Below, piece by piece: positions 1 through 12,242 of a stretch of DNA of 64,000 nucleotides. Location of the stretch: NCBI RefSeq assembly GCF_029168945.1, contig NC_083602.1, forward strand, positions 87,802,027-87,866,026, in the 5' to 3' direction. This DNA comes from Cannabis sativa (Eukaryota > Streptophyta > Magnoliopsida > Rosales > Cannabaceae). A program made the translations under genes and the position numbers. The notes beneath the pieces were generated by a model. The model was not told the DNA's origin and did no database searches. It worked only from the letters and a program-made list of their open reading frames with translations. Numbering within the stretch: the stretch's first letter is position 1; the number at the start of each line of letters is the position of its first letter.

Positions 1-356
1 ACAAGAAAAAATTATGTATTGTAACAAATTAAAACTACACAAAAAATATTTTAGTATAATCTCAAAATGATCATTTTGGTATACTCGATATTTAGTATAT
101 CTATAATTTTTTTTTAGATTGCATCACTAATTTAGAGCACCATTGAAGTTGCTATTAAATCTACTTTAGCTCTAGGCAAAATCATTATAATCCTTATCTA
201 AGCATCTCTTTTTTTACGAATCATATGAAAAGTTTAATTATATTTTCTCTATATATATGTATGTAAAAATAAAAACCTATGGTGCAAATCATACCTAAGA
301 AAAAAAAATAGTTAATAAAGCACAAGAGCATTGAATAAATAAATAAATAATAAATT

Positions 357-690
357 GCGTCATAACTACTTAAAGTTTTAAGTTTATAAATAAAATAAAC
401 TCAATGTTTATTTTTAATGTGATAAGTATCCTATATTTATAAAACTGTATTTTTTTTTTTAATTTTATCAGTATAAATTCTGTTATTTTCATAAACAAGT
501 CACATATAAAGTCCAAATTTTAGATCATTAGATCTATACAGAAACATGTAGTATTAATTACTTTCAAATGTTTTTGATAAAATTCAAAGAAAATTATAAT
601 TTTACAAATTAAGTACTTATGCCGTTAAAAATAAATATTAAATTTATACAAGTTACAAATTTAAAATTTTAAGTCTTAATATCTCTATTA
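357..690. repeat. Inverted-repeat MITE, degraded copy (same family as 39,080-39,434)
   Basis: The left end reads GCGTCATAACTACTTAAAG followed by TTTTAAGTTT, and the right end carries the reverse form (TTTAAAATTTTAAGTC). Internal stretches (an AATGTTTATTTTTA block and an AAGTACTTATGCCG block) match the better copy near 39.1-39.4 kb. The right end is worn and its limit is approximate. No coding capacity. The rest of 1-1,663 is AT-rich and holds no gene that I can see; part of it should be the 3' flank of the DUF1645 gene. Confidence 0.55.
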
Positions 691-1663
691 ATCCTAAAGA
701 AAATCACGTGTACCAATGAGATTTAGGAATTAAAAAGAATTTGGCCAAAGATTTTTAGATCTGCAATACCTACTTCATGCAAATTAATTTAAAAAGTCAA
801 AATGTAACAAATCATTAAATAAAAAAGTTAACAATTGCAATAATAAAGAATAAATGAAAAAAAATATTTTTTGAGCAAAGTTTAACATCATTTTTTATGT
901 TCTAAATTTGATAAACATAATTAAAATATTTCATTTTATCACACTTAAAAAATAGCAATAAAAATTAATAGAACACACCACTTTCACACTCCTAGATCTC
1001 TCCCTCTCCCTTAAACAAAGGCACAAAACTTTCCCTTTTGTTTAAAGCTTAATTCTTTTCAAAGCAAAACAAAGCCACAAAGGCTTTTTCCATATATGAG
1101 AACTAGTATATAATCCATCCAAAACCACATAATCATATATAACAAATAACTAAATTGGCTCCTTTCATGTAAATACAAAGAAACATATAACAACATCACC
1201 ATTCCCCACCCACAAAAACAAATAATAAATAAATAAAGTAAAGATGAAATATCAAGAGATCTTCAACCTGGGTATAGATAGATAGAGAAGAACAAAAAGA
1301 AAAGAAGAGATAAAATAAATAACAAACTCATTGCTTCTACTAACAACATAGTATACACTTATACAAAAAGCCACAAAAGAAATGGGGAAAAATATTTATA
1401 TAATAACTAATAATAATAATAATACCCCATTTTTGGGACCAACTTCTCTTTTAAACAAAAAAAGTGAACCAAGAACCCCAATAATAATAATAATAGTTAT
1501 AATCATAAGTACACAAAAGACTATCATCATCATCACCATCATATCATGAAGATCTTCAAATTAAAATAAAAAAAAAAGTTCATGAAGAAAAAAAAATTCT
1601 ATACAGTTATTTTGGAAACTCCATTAACAGTGCTTAAGTTTCTTTGTCTTTGTCTTTTTGTGA

Positions 1664-2896
1664 CTACCTGGAAGAAACTGGGTTGAGAGCTCTAGCGAGT
1701 CCATTCATGGCTCCATAACCCTTTGAACTGAATCCCAAACAACCAAGTAAACCTTGCCTGTAAGGCAAGTATGTCTTCTTCCTCATTTCTTCAGCTTGAG
1801 CTCTTTTAGTTGTGTAATGAAGCTCGTGTGGAGATGGCGGAACTCGTCTTTTTCCAACTCCATTAGTCGGTTTTCCTATCACTGTTTTTTTCACAGATTG
1901 ATGACTACTGGTTTTTTTTGCTTTCTGGGTTTCTGAGTTCTTAGTCTGATCTTTCGAAGAAGAAGAAGAAGGAGTAATGGGATTATTGATGGGTTTTTTT
2001 TCTTTAATGGGAGAGAAAGAAATTGTTGACCAAAACTTGTTATTACTTCTTCCTTCGCTTTTGCTTCGAAGAAATTCTTTCAAAAAAAGCCATCTTTTTG
2101 AGTTTCTTCCAGCTGAAGATGATCTTGAAGAAGAAGCTGTTGTAGTTTCAGATGAGAGGGTTTCTTCTTCTTCTTCTTCTTCTTCGTCGTCTTCGCCATT
2201 TTTGTTCTTATTAGAAGACCCATTAGGGTTTGGAGTTGAGATCTTCTTCTCTTCTTCTTCTGACCAATCGAACTGAGAGTTTCTCATTGGAGACATGGAT
2301 CTGGTTCTTCTTCTCAAGGATTTATTCTTAGACCTCAGATCTCTACCTCTAATGGGCTCCAATGAAATCTCATCATCTTCTTCTTCTTGTTCGTTCTCGT
2401 TCTCCAGATCCAGTAATGGCGCCAAAACTTGAGGTTTTTCTAAGTGAGTTGAAAGCTTCATGGGTCTGATCTGACCGTTCAAGAAAAGCTCATCTGCTGA
2501 GCTCATAGATCCAGTTTGAACAGACCCAGTTGAACCGAACCGAGCTGAGAACTCGAACTCGTAACCCATAGGAACTGAGCTAGTATCACTATCATCCATG
2601 GCGGAATTAAAACAAGAAGAAGAAACTGAGTTTGAAGAAGCTAAAACGAAGTGCATTGGACTCGCTGGGCAACTGTAAAAGAACCCACTAACGTGTCCTC
2701 CTCCACGGCCTGGGCTCGATGGTGCACTAACGTAAGGAGTGGAACAAGCACTATCAAAGTCTTCAAAGAAGGATTGGGATTCGTGGGTATCGTTGTTTTC
2801 GCCATTGTTAGGGTTTTGGAAGGTTTGTTTGGGGTCTGTTGCGTTTGACTTTTTTTCGCCATTGTTGGTCGGAGGAGGTGTATGAATAAGCTCCAT
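1664..2896 (-). CDS. DUF1645 family protein, single exon, 410 aa
   Basis: An open frame of 410 codons on the minus strand. I chose the ATG at 2,896 (protein begins MELIHTPPP) rather than upstream in-frame Mets, because the extra 42 residues look like translated 5' leader. Blocks typical of plant DUF1645 proteins appear in order: FYSCPASPMHF near residue 70, GYEFEFSARFG near 110, ADELFLNGQIRPMKL near 135, a Ser/Asp/Glu-rich low-complexity middle with an acidic run (TTC repeats on the plus strand), KRWLFLKEFLRSKSEGR followed by FWSTISFSPIKEKK near 275-305, and a conserved tail ending LGCLGFSSKGYGAMNGLARALNP. The family is plant-specific; a rice member has been linked to grain length and stress tolerance, but the biochemical role is unknown. 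No signal peptide or membrane segment is visible; basic clusters suggest a nuclear or cytosolic protein. Recognition is from family memory, not a search. Confidence 0.88.
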   Translation of the reverse strand: MELIHTPPPTNNGEKKSNATDPKQTFQNPNNGENNDTHESQSFFEDFDSACSTPYVSAPSSPGRGGGHVSGFFYSCPASPMHFVLASSNSVSSSCFNSAMDDSDTSSVPMGYEFEFSARFGSTGSVQTGSMSSADELFLNGQIRPMKLSTHLEKPQVLAPLLDLENENEQEEEDDEISLEPIRGRDLRSKNKSLRRRTRSMSPMRNSQFDWSEEEEKKISTPNPNGSSNKNKNGEDDEEEEEEEETLSSETTTASSSRSSSAGRNSKRWLFLKEFLRSKSEGRSNNKFWSTISFSPIKEKKPINNPITPSSSSSKDQTKNSETQKAKKTSSHQSVKKTVIGKPTNGVGKRRVPPSPHELHYTTKRAQAEEMRKKTYLPYRQGLLGCLGFSSKGYGAMNGLARALNPVSSR

Positions 2897-3218
2897 TGTC
2901 TTAGCAGAGAAAAACAGAGCTATGGGTCTCAGTGCACACATATAATCGAAATTTTGCTGCTTTATTTTTTGACCTTCAACTTCAATTTTAATTACAATCA
3001 TGCCACTAAACACACCCCACATGTTATTTTAAATTACTTTTAAGACCCTAGATTTTGACTTTTTTTCTTTTTTATTTTCTCCTTTTTTTTTTTATTATTA
3101 TTTTAAGATTTGCTTTTTATTTTTCTTAATATTTATTGATGTACTTGCTTGGTACCTTTGCATATTATTTGTTTTATTTCAAGAATCTAAAGCAAAGTTA
3201 CTACTTACAAGTTATAAG

Positions 3219-3705
3219 TAGCGGTGAACATCAGGTGGGTTTTAAGGGGTATTCGATTTAGGTGTATAGAATTAGTATACTAAACTCGCCTGTTTGTGTG
3301 ATTGGGTTTCGGGTTTCGGGTACGAGTTGGACCGAATTTAAGTGGGTTTTGATCGGATTTCGGATCGGATTGGCTTTTTTTAAATATCATTTTTTTATAT
3401 ACTTTTTTATAAAAAAAAAACCAAGAAGAAAATAAAAATAATATATCATTGTTTAAAAATAAGTTTATTTATGTTTATATTTTTAAAAAATGTATAAAAA
3501 GTATTATATATATTTGAATTTCGGGTGGATTCAAGTATAACCTAGTTTTTTTAGTGTTAAATTAATGAAACTTGAACCTGACCTGGTGGGTAATTATTGG
3601 GTATAACCTGAACTCAGTCTATAATTTTTAAACCAATTTTTTTCGGTTTCAAGTTGAGTGAGTTTACCGAGTGAGTGAATTTTCGAGTGTAAATATGACA
3701 CCCTA
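3219..3705. mobile_element. Non-autonomous hAT-like element, about 487 bp
   Basis: It begins TAGCGGTGAACAT and ends ATATGACACCCTA, so the two ends form a short imperfect inverted repeat starting TAG. The flanks are GTTATAAG (3,211-3,218) and GTTATAAC (3,706-3,713), an 8-base duplication with one mismatch, the size expected of hAT elements. The inside is rich in GGGTTTCGGGT-like and GGATCGGATT words and codes for nothing. Related but poorer sequence starts near 15,065 and 55,436 (GACTGAACATTTTT). Confidence 0.6.
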
Positions 3706-5164
3706 GTTATAACTATAAGCTTGGTAAGGAGTTTTATAATAGTTTTTAGTGTTACAATTAAGTAGTGTCTTGTACATAATTAGTAATGTTTTATAATAGT
3801 TATTATGTAGCATATATAAATTTGATAATTAAATTGTACTAATAAAAATATAATATAATGTAGTAGTACTAAACATTCCTAGTGAATTTCTCCAATATAA
3901 ATATAGGTAGCAATTTGTTATTACCCCTTCCTTATGGAATTGTTGGTCTCCTATAGTGAAAGTGATTGTGTGGTGTAATGTTGTTCTTACTTCTTATCCC
4001 TCTCTTGGTAATAGAAATGTGACACTCTTTTTCCAATAGATGTATCTAGTGAATTAAAGATCATTAACTTATTATGTTGAAATTACTTATAATATGCAAT
4101 AAATTTCAAAAGGAAAATAAAATCAAGGTTACAATTTGAGAGAAAATTATCAAATAGAATAAAGTAGAAACAACCTTGTCTCCAATAATAGGTATTTAAT
4201 TGGAGCATTATTAAGGTATTAGCCTAAGAAAAAGGAATTCAAAAAGTATTTTTGCTACTAACTTTAGTTAATGTTGCACCAAATTGAGGAGAAAAATTCC
4301 ATTATGTTTTGTTCCTTATAAACAATTAAAGTTATAAAGTTTATTATTACTCATTAATTCTTTTTTTTCCTTTTTAATAAAGTGCTAGGTTAATGTGCAC
4401 TATTGGAGACAATCTTGAGCTCTACACATTAAATTTCTTTAATTTGTAGTGCTTTTTGAATTATTTTATCTTCAATACTAATAAAACCAACAAAATAAGT
4501 TAAATAGGGAAGTTTAACTATTTAAAAAATGTAGTATGTATACTTTGCTAATAAGGGCATTGAAATTAATGAATATTTAGGGTATAGAATATATAGATTT
4601 AAAAAAGTAGTAATAATAATAAAAACAAAACTAATTCTGTGATGAATCATAAAAAGAATTAAAAAAGGCAAACATTGAGAGAAGAGTAGGGATCTGGGTG
4701 GGAAATTGAGAAAGCAAAGCAAGGACAAAAGCTACACTAACACTATCTATCTATAATAGTGGAAATGGATTTTTTTTTTAGGTAAATATTAATTTTTTAC
4801 TTTATGTTTTTGTAAAAGTTATTAATTAAACACTTTGTTTTGTTAAATAATAAAATGAATCTTGTATTTTTTTTAAAATTATACAAATAGAACTCTAAAT
4901 TGATTATTTGTCAAAATAAAACTCAATAATAATCTAATTTAGAAATGTTATGACAAAATTGATTATATTTTTTTATATCTGTATTCGTATTAGAAATTGT
5001 CTTAAAATTATTCATATTAAAAAATAAAATTGTTAAAAATTAAGCTCAATGTCCTATTTTTACTATTTTGAAAAATATAGGGTCTATTTTATCGTTTAAC
5101 AAAATAGAGGGTCAAATTAATAATTTTTACAAAATACTGAGTCTAAAATAGTATTTACTCTTTT
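3706..5164. other. Intergenic, no gene seen
   Basis: AT-rich sequence downstream of the hAT-like element. The only longer open frame (4,522-4,728, minus) is a hydrophobic, low-complexity reading of AT-rich DNA with no recognisable domain, so I do not call it. No RNA gene or clear promoter was recognised. Confidence 0.5.
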
Positions 5165-5332
5165 TTTAGCATTACTATTTGATATTAGTAGTGTATTTTT
5201 TATAGGTGGTGCTTCACAAATGATTAGCGATATTTCTTAAAAATTATTTTTTAAAATTATATAAGATCTGATACTTAATTACACTAATAGTAGTATGATA
5301 CCGAGAAAGGTGCTAGACACTAATAACATATT
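5165..5332. repeat. MITE, family with TAGTGTYTAGCAC ends (copy 1)
   Basis: The left part reads ATTAGTAGTGTATTTTTTATA and the right part GAAAGGTGCTAGACACTAATA, with the family core ATATAAGATCTGATACTTAAT in between. The same layout (inverted ends around a core meaning roughly ATATGAGATCCGATACTTAATTAC) recurs at 9,088-9,240, 9,250-9,405, 9,825-9,990 and 58,988-59,160. Non-coding; limits are approximate. Confidence 0.5.
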
Positions 5333-7049
5333 TTAAGAATTCTTATTTTTATTTGGGGCTTTTTTTTAATGATCCTCTGTGATGTCACCCTACCTTTGTT
5401 ACTGTACATCTCTCACCTGATTTCAAGTGTCATGGTCTCCCATTCCTTTCTATTAATATCTATTATCACTATTCACTAGTCTACTCTACAATATCAGCCA
5501 TTGGATTTGGATGGGCTCCAAACATGTCTCCCTATTGGATTCTGTTCATTTTTGTTTTCTTTTCAAGTTTTGGTTTTTGGGAAAAGAATAGAAATAACAA
5601 AATAAAAAATGATGCTTTTATGATAAGTAACATTGAAATTTTTAGACTTTGATATGAAAAATATGTAATGCAAGTCTTTTGTTAGTATTGTCAAATCTCT
5701 AGTACTATATGGAGATTGTTTGTTATGATGATTACATCTAATTTTAGTTTGGTTGTAATTATTTTAAAAATTTATTAAAAATTACTTGTAATTTAATACT
5801 AATTTTATTTTATTTTTTTTAAATAAAAAAAGTATTTTATAAGATTTTATTAAATATTTTAATTAAAAATTAATTTATTTTATGTATATAATTAATTTAA
5901 ATTTAAAATAAAAAATTTATCTATTAATAATTATGTAAAGCCCGCTTAGTTAATTTGGAAATTAGCAGTTGTTTACGATTAATTATGAAATTATTTATAG
6001 CTATTTAAATAATTTATTACTGTTATTTATGGAATTCAGAAATGCATGATTATGTTATCAGTAGTTTTTCATATTTTGCATTTCCGGTGCCCGGTATTTT
6101 GGAACTCGGCGTTTGGCTCAGTAGAAATCACAACTTAGTATGTTAGTAGTTTGGGGACGGGTTTTAGACATTGGGAATGTCGGGAATGGCCGGGAATTTA
6201 GAATTTCCCAAAAATACCCCTTTAGTATGATTTAAGTGATTTTATGGTGGAGGGGCAAAATGGTCTTTTTGCCCCAATGACTTTTTGTCTTTTAGTGACT
6301 TTTTATTTGGAAATTAAATGTTTATTTTAATTATTATTTGGCTGAAGTAAAGTGGTATATTTGGCTTGAAAATCATTTTTTTCCTTTATTTCCACACTTA
6401 GTCAAAATTAGAAAGAAAAGTCCAAATTCACACACTCTCATTTCTCTCTCATTTTCGGCCAAGCTTAGTGGAGCGGTAGGCTGGATTTCCTTGGTGAATT
6501 CAAGTTATTTTAGCAAGATCTAAGTAATCCTAGACAAGGTAAACCTTGCTCTAGCTTCTCTACATGTTCTTTGAAATTTTGGATGAGTTTTAATGTGATG
6601 CATGCTTGATTCTTTGATTTTGTTCTTTCTTTGAAATATTGTTGTTGTTTCTGAGATTTAAGTATGTTGATTTGTGATTATTTAGGTTGTTAGTAATGAA
6701 TGTTAAGTGCTTTGCTCAAATTTGGAAGTTTTAGCTCAAAATATGGTTTTCAAAGAGAATTGATTGAATCTGTTGCTGGGTTGTTGTTGATGTTTTTATT
6801 TGATTTCAGAAGCTAGTTTAAGCATGTTTAAGTAGAATTAACCAGGTTTGATTGCATGTTTGTGGGATTTGCTCAAGTTTGAGTTTAGAACTCAAAGCTT
6901 GAGCTTTAATGGTGATTTTTGTTTCAGTGATTTCTGGGTTAGTTTGTTGCCTTAGTTTTGTTCTTTGGGGTATTTAGAGCAGGTCTGGAAGGTTTGGAAC
7001 CAATTGGGTTTGATTTGGTTGAGTTAGGAATTTTTGAAAAATTCCTGCG

Positions 7050-7145
7050 AGGAACCGGAATTCCGGTTGTGCAACCGGAATTCCGGATGGGTGTCCAGTA
7101 ATTCCCAGAACCGGAATTCCGGTTGGGCAACCGGTCTACCGGTTG
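7050..7145. repeat. Palindromic ACCGGAATTCCGGTT repeats inside the solo LTR
   Basis: The word CCGGAATTCCGG occurs three times within about 90 bases, joined by TTGNGCAACCGG linkers, and the last unit has become CCGGTCTACCGGTT. Each core is a perfect palindrome. Non-coding and part of the LTR. Confidence 0.8.
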
Positions 7146-7475
7146 GGGAATTTTCTAAAACCCTAGTTTTCCTCGTTTTTATGTTTTTAGGGGTATTGCC
7201 ATGCTTTTTATCGATAGGGAAACTTTTAGTTCCAAGTTTTAGTCCCCGGGAAGTGATTTAGCGTGTCACTTATAGCGTTGTGATTTTTATGGTTTAGGAG
7301 CCAGTAATCCGCCGCTCAGCTTCAGTTCCAGTCAGGTTGACCGGCACACCTGAAATCGGAATCCAGGTAAGATTAGTATAACAGTATGCATATGTAGATT
7401 ACATGTTTAGCGTGCATGTAGGAAGCCTGCTAGATTACATTAGTTATGTATATAGGCTTCGAACCATCCAACCCT

Positions 7476-7835
7476 GTCACGTCGGTACAGGCTGGAGTAT
7501 GACCGGCGGCGGAGTATGGCCGGTTCGACCGATCAGTCGACACTTGGTTGGTGGTTCCGTACTATTGACGTATCCCGTCGGTACAGTGGAGTATGACCGA
7601 CGGCGGAGTATGACCGGTTCGACCGATCGGTAGGATATAGTAACACGTCGGTACAGTTTGGAGTATGACCGACGGCGGAGTATGACCGGTTCGACCGATC
7701 AGGTTGTTACGTGTCAATAGTACCGTCCCTATGAACGTTCAGAACTCAGTACCATGTTGGACATGGCAGTAGTGGCTCAGTACCATGTTGGACATGGCAG
7801 TAGCGGGACTCAGTATCGTGTTGGACACGGCAGTT
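7476..7835. repeat. Two tandem repeat sets inside the solo LTR
   Basis: Three units of about 57 bases (near 7,478, 7,577 and 7,646) share CGTCGGTACAG, GGAGTATGACCG, a CGGCGGAGTATG block and CCGGTTCGACCGATC. They are followed at 7,745-7,833 by three units of about 29-30 bases built on CTCAGTACCATGTTGGACA. The inverted words TACTATTGACGTAT and ACGTGTCAATAGTACC flank the middle of the first set. Confidence 0.8.
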
Positions 7836-8252
7836 AGTATTATGTATGAGTATTATTATGCTTTTCTTACTGAGTCTGTCGACTCACAGTTTACGTTCAT
7901 GTGTAGGTAAAGGCAAGGCTGTAGCTGATGGACCGTGAGCGAGCTTATGAGATTGTACATGTCGGGGCGGTTAGGCCTGGAGCGTACGATCCTCGGGACA
8001 GCAAGGCTGAATTTTTGTAACTGGTCGTTAGACGACTTTTATTTTTATGTAATGGTTAAACAGTTAAATCTTTTGTAAATGATTTTATAATCGGGATCCC
8101 GAGTCTTTTGTAATATTGTTTTATAAGTTTAATTAAAAAGCAAAATTTTAATTAATCACGTTTTTCCATAAACCTCGTTGATTAGCAACGAGCTGCACAG
8201 TACGTTTAAAAATCACGTAATACGCCTAAGATAGTTAGGGTGTTACAAATTA

Positions 8253-9087
8253 TAACTATAATCATTATAATTATATTTTTATTGTAACTATTAAATATAA
8301 ATATTAATTTTTAAAAAGATTTTATTGCTATATATTTGAATATAGATAATTTATTAAATTATCCTTGAAAAAAATCTAGCAATAATGACCGTTTTGTAGA
8401 AGGGTAGGGGCAAATTTTTATTTTCCTTTTCTTTGTACATATATAAATTTGAAAAAATATATGTAGTACACATTACATAACATTCTCCATTTATTAATTT
8501 TTTTTTTAATGATCTTGTACTTTGTAATTATTTAATGTTTCTTATTAAATTTTTAAAAAAATTCTAAAAAATTTATTACCGAAAATAAAATTTAAATATA
8601 TAATGTATATAAAACAATAAATAATTACAATATGCGTAATTATAAAAAAAAATTCACTACAAATTTTTCTGGATACTAAAAATAAATAAGTGATATAATA
8701 TAAGACTTTAGTAAGTTTTTACGTACGCCCCTTAAAAGAGTGTTTCAATTACTTCGACATCTATGAGAACTTTTTAATTTAATTTTTTTTATAATTGTGT
8801 ATATTATAGTTATTTAAGATTACCTATATATTTTTTAGAAAATTCTGAATAGTATACAATGTTGAAAATAAATTTACATATTTTGTTCTACATTTAATTT
8901 TTTTATACGCATTGTAAATAATTGTTTAAATCTTATTTTTGACATTGTAAACTATTCGTAATCTTTTGAAAATTTACAAGTGGTCCTAAATGGCTACAAC
9001 ATACGAGATCATAAAAAAAATTAAACTAAAATTTTTTTTAGATGCCAAAACAAATAAAGAATTTAACAAAACGATCTTTTAAAGAAA
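8253..9087. other. Intergenic with a TACGCATTGTAAA-type repeat
   Basis: No gene seen. From about 8,700 to 9,080 lies one copy of a dispersed non-coding repeat recognised by ATAATTGTGTATATTATAG, a TTTTATACGCATTGTAAA block and TTAGATGCCAAAAC. Similar sequence lies at about 10,825-11,260, 15,180-15,440 and 27,340-27,640. It is probably an old MITE family with inverted halves; the limits are uncertain. Confidence 0.45.
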
Positions 9088-9405
9088 TAGTAAAAGGCAC
9101 CAATGGTGTCTATCACCTTTCTATGTATTTATATTAATATCATTATTGGATCTCATATAATTTAATATAATAACTTTAGGGAGTATCGTTAACTAATCAC
9201 AAAGTAACATATAATGTTAAACACTACTAGTGTCCAATAATAAAATATTGATATTGTGCACCATTGGGGCCCAACACCTTCCATAGGTGTCATCATATGA
9301 TTGGTTAGGGATATTGCCTAAAATTTATTTTCTTAAATTATATGAGATCTGCTATTTAATTACACTAATAACGACATGACACTAAGAATGATGCTAGGTA
9401 CCACT
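9088..9405. repeat. Two adjacent MITE copies of the TAGTGTYTAGCAC family
   Basis: The first copy runs from about 9,088 (GGCACCAATGGTGTCTATCAC) to 9,240 (AACACTACTAGTGTCCAATA). The second runs from about 9,250 (TGCACCATTGGGGCCCAACAC) to 9,405 (GATGCTAGGTACCACTAA). Both share the family core with the copies near 5.2, 9.9 and 59.0 kb. Non-coding. Confidence 0.5.
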
Positions 9406-9407
9406 AA

Positions 9408-9797
9408 GAGCATCTCTAATGGTAAAATTTTAGAGAATGCTTGGTGAGATGAACATATTATGTGGCAAAATATTGAGATGTTATATCATTGGAGACAAAA
9501 AAATATCATTCTTGAACTTTGCATGGATGTTATGTTGTAGTATTGATGCTATTTATTTTTTTAAAATAAAACATTAAAATTAAAAAGTTATTGTAGCTAA
9601 AAACTAGGATATAAATTAAATAATAATGTGTAAGATCATAATTATAGCATTTGTAAAGAGTGATATACATTGAAGTATTTTTAAAAGTAAGAATATTAAA
9701 TATGATGTGAAAAAAAAATAAAATAAAATATTATATTTTTAGATAATGTGTAAATTTTTGGCTTATTTATTAAAAAATACTACCATTAGAGATGCTC
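9408..9797. mobile_element. MITE of PIF/Harbinger (Tourist) type, 390 bp
   Basis: It begins GAGCATCTCTAATGGTA and ends with the exact reverse complement, TACCATTAGAGATGCTC: 17 perfect terminal bases with similarity continuing inward. TAA flanks it on both sides (9,405-9,407 and 9,798-9,800), the 3-base duplication of PIF/Harbinger elements. AT-rich interior without coding frames. Confidence 0.8.
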
Positions 9798-9824
9798 TAA
9801 CACCCTTTTAACAAGAGTATTGCT

Positions 9825-9990
9825 ATTAGGCACCAGTAGTGTCTAGCACTTTCTCGACATGTCGCATTGTGATTGGCTAGCAATACTTCCTAAAAGTTAT
9901 TATATTAAATTATATGAGACCCGATACTTAGTTAGACCAATAGCAATATTAACAAATAAGAGGGTGCTAAAAACCACATATACCCTTTAC
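9825..9990. repeat. MITE, TAGTGTYTAGCAC family (copy next to the Harbinger MITE)
   Basis: It starts near GGCACCAGTAGTGTCTAGCAC, has CATTGTGATTGGCTAG and the core ATATGAGACCCGATACTTAG, and ends GAGGGTGCTAAAAACCAC. Limits are approximate. Non-coding. Confidence 0.5.
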
Positions 9991-12242
9991 CATAACAATT
10001 CTCCCAATAATAGTCATTATTATAAACTTAGAGGGTAGAAGTAGACCATGAATATACACAGCAAATTTCCCTTCATAGGATTCTAGCTTATAGGCAGCAA
10101 TTCCAAGGCTAAGGTTTCTGCACTAATTAAAAATAATAATAATAATGATTATAACAAACAATAAACTGTTTCATTAAACAATTAATTAATCCTTACATAC
10201 ATAACATGCTAATCTGCATCCATTGTAGCTACTCTACAATGCAGTCTCTTTTTGCAGAGTTTTTTTTTTTTTTTTTTTTTTTTGCTCTCTACCCAAGAAA
10301 TAAGAATATGAGTCAGTCCCCCCAAAAAAACCCAATTTTCTATTTTAAATAATAATAATAATTTTTTTTTTTTTTTTAAAAAAAGAGAATATTGGTAAAC
10401 AAACCATTACTACTTGGAAAGGAAGATGAGGCAGAGAAGCAATCTCAAGTTGACAAGTGATTGAGCTGAGCTCTCTGCCTTTGTTGCCTGCATGTGCTTT
10501 TGTCATACCAAACCCTTAACATTAGGATGAGATTAGGCCCTCTTTCTCTTTTCCCAATCCATAATTTCACTGTCAACAATATTGTTTTTGCTCATTCTCA
10601 AATCTAATCTTGTGGATGTAAATTCTTTCATTCATTAATTAATGCCCCAACAATAAATTAAAGAGAAGTGTTAAAATGGTATTTACAATTTTTATAAAAT
10701 GTAATATTGTTATTGGTATAATTTAATATCGAGTTTTATTTATTTTATTTTAATAATTATTATAAAAAATTATTAACTAATTATAGAACGATACTTCATA
10801 ACAATGTTCTAAATTAAAGGGTGTGTTTCTCTTATGCACCTTTTGAAAAGAGTACATTGTTACACTTTTTATATATTTCGACGTTTTGACAAAAAAATAG
10901 TTTTTTTTTAATAATCGTGTACGTTATATTTATTTAAAACATCATTTTGGAAGGAGTACATTAATTGATGCACTCGTTATATGTTTTGACATTTTGGAAA
11001 AAAAAATTAGACTTTGAGACATACTATAAAATTTAAAAAAATTTACAATAGAAATTAATATTTAAATAATTTATTTTATAGATGTATAAATTAATTGTTT
11101 GAATCATATTTTATGTGTTAATTTTTTAAAAAAAAATTTGTAAGATGCTTTAAATAATACAATTTATACAACCATTGGAAAAAAATTAAACTACAAAATT
11201 ATCTTAAATGCCAAAATAAATATAAGTACATCAAGGGGTGTATTATAGAATTTTCTGTTTAGTTTTGTATAGTGTTTGCATGATGTGATCTTTGATAACA
11301 TTCTCCATTAATTATCTTATTATTTAGTCACACTAGACTTTTTTAGTCCCTTAGCTCATGTACTGGTCTTGATAATTTGTTATTCCACCTAATAGGTTTT
11401 TGATCTTTAGGAATTTTCTTTTTTGTTTCTATTAAATTAGGTAGCATCAATTATTAGTCTCATAAGACTTTATTGTTAATATTATTATTTATTTTTATGA
11501 TTTTCTTTTATTATGGCAAAAAATTCTGGATCATGAAAAATTGGCTTCACCTTTTTATGGCTGGTTTAAGTTGTGAAAGGTGACCCTCATATTTATTATT
11601 GGCAACTAAGCTGTTTTTCTCTGTTAAAAGATGAGTGCAGAATTTAAAGGTTCTGAAACAAGTTTAATTTTTACTACAAACTTTATGTACTGTATCTAGT
11701 CAATAATAATGAGGCTTTTGAAGTTTACAGATCCTTATTAAATAATGTTTTGTCATTAATACTTTCTATTTTTTAAGTACTATTATAGATGGAATATAAG
11801 AAAAAATTTATAAATTTTAAATTATAGTAGGAATATCACTTTTGTCTTTATTTACCATGGCTCAAGTAGTTTGAGAGTTTGGGGCACAATATTAAAATTG
11901 AACCTTTTTATTGACAAATAAATATTTGATTTAGTTTTTAATAAAGCAAACTAATTGAATAGGCAATTTAGAACCATATTGAGACTACAAAAAAAAATGG
12001 ACTTCTAATATAAAAGATCTTGTGCAGTAGTCCAAGCTGTTCAATGCTTCAGCCGATTATGTCTCTGTCCATAGTAACATTTTTATTTTTCACACTTCAA
12101 ATCATAATTCAAAATTTCGTATATGACTAGTGTATTGGGGTATTCCTAGATTGGTTTGATTTGAATTTTAATTTTTTTCAAACTAAATTAGTATTGCGAT
12201 TTTTTTAAAAAATTTTAAAATTAAATCATACCAATTAAATGA
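9991..12242. other. Intergenic, no gene seen
   Basis: AT-rich with long homopolymer runs (a T run at 10,261-10,283 and a T/A run near 10,360). About 10,825-11,260 is a copy of the TACGCATTGTAAA-type repeat. No open frame with protein-like composition is present. Confidence 0.5.

Larger units (their letters stand above)
5934..8247. mobile_element. Solo LTR, 2,314 bp, with AATTA target duplication
   Basis: The element starts TGTAAAGCCCGC and ends GGGTGTTACA, a TG...CA terminus with TGTAA/TTACA inversion. It is flanked on both sides by AATTA (5,929-5,933 and 8,248-8,252), the 5 bp duplication left by LTR retrotransposon integrase. No gag, protease, reverse transcriptase or integrase frame lies inside, and no second LTR is in reach, so it is a solo LTR left by recombination. 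TGTAA-C/G-CCC termini are common among plant Gypsy LTRs, so Gypsy is likely but unproven. It is far more GC-rich than its surroundings and contains two internal tandem-repeat sets (listed separately). The open frames at 6,338, 7,034 and 7,403 belong to the LTR, not to genes. Confidence 0.88.

Noticed and set aside
2641..2862. Alternative frame inside the DUF1645 gene
   Set aside because: A shadow frame; the conserved DUF1645 blocks are all in the longer frame.
6338..7633. Open frames within the first solo LTR as genes
   Set aside because: They follow LTR repeats, have no domains, and fall wholly inside the TG...CA element.
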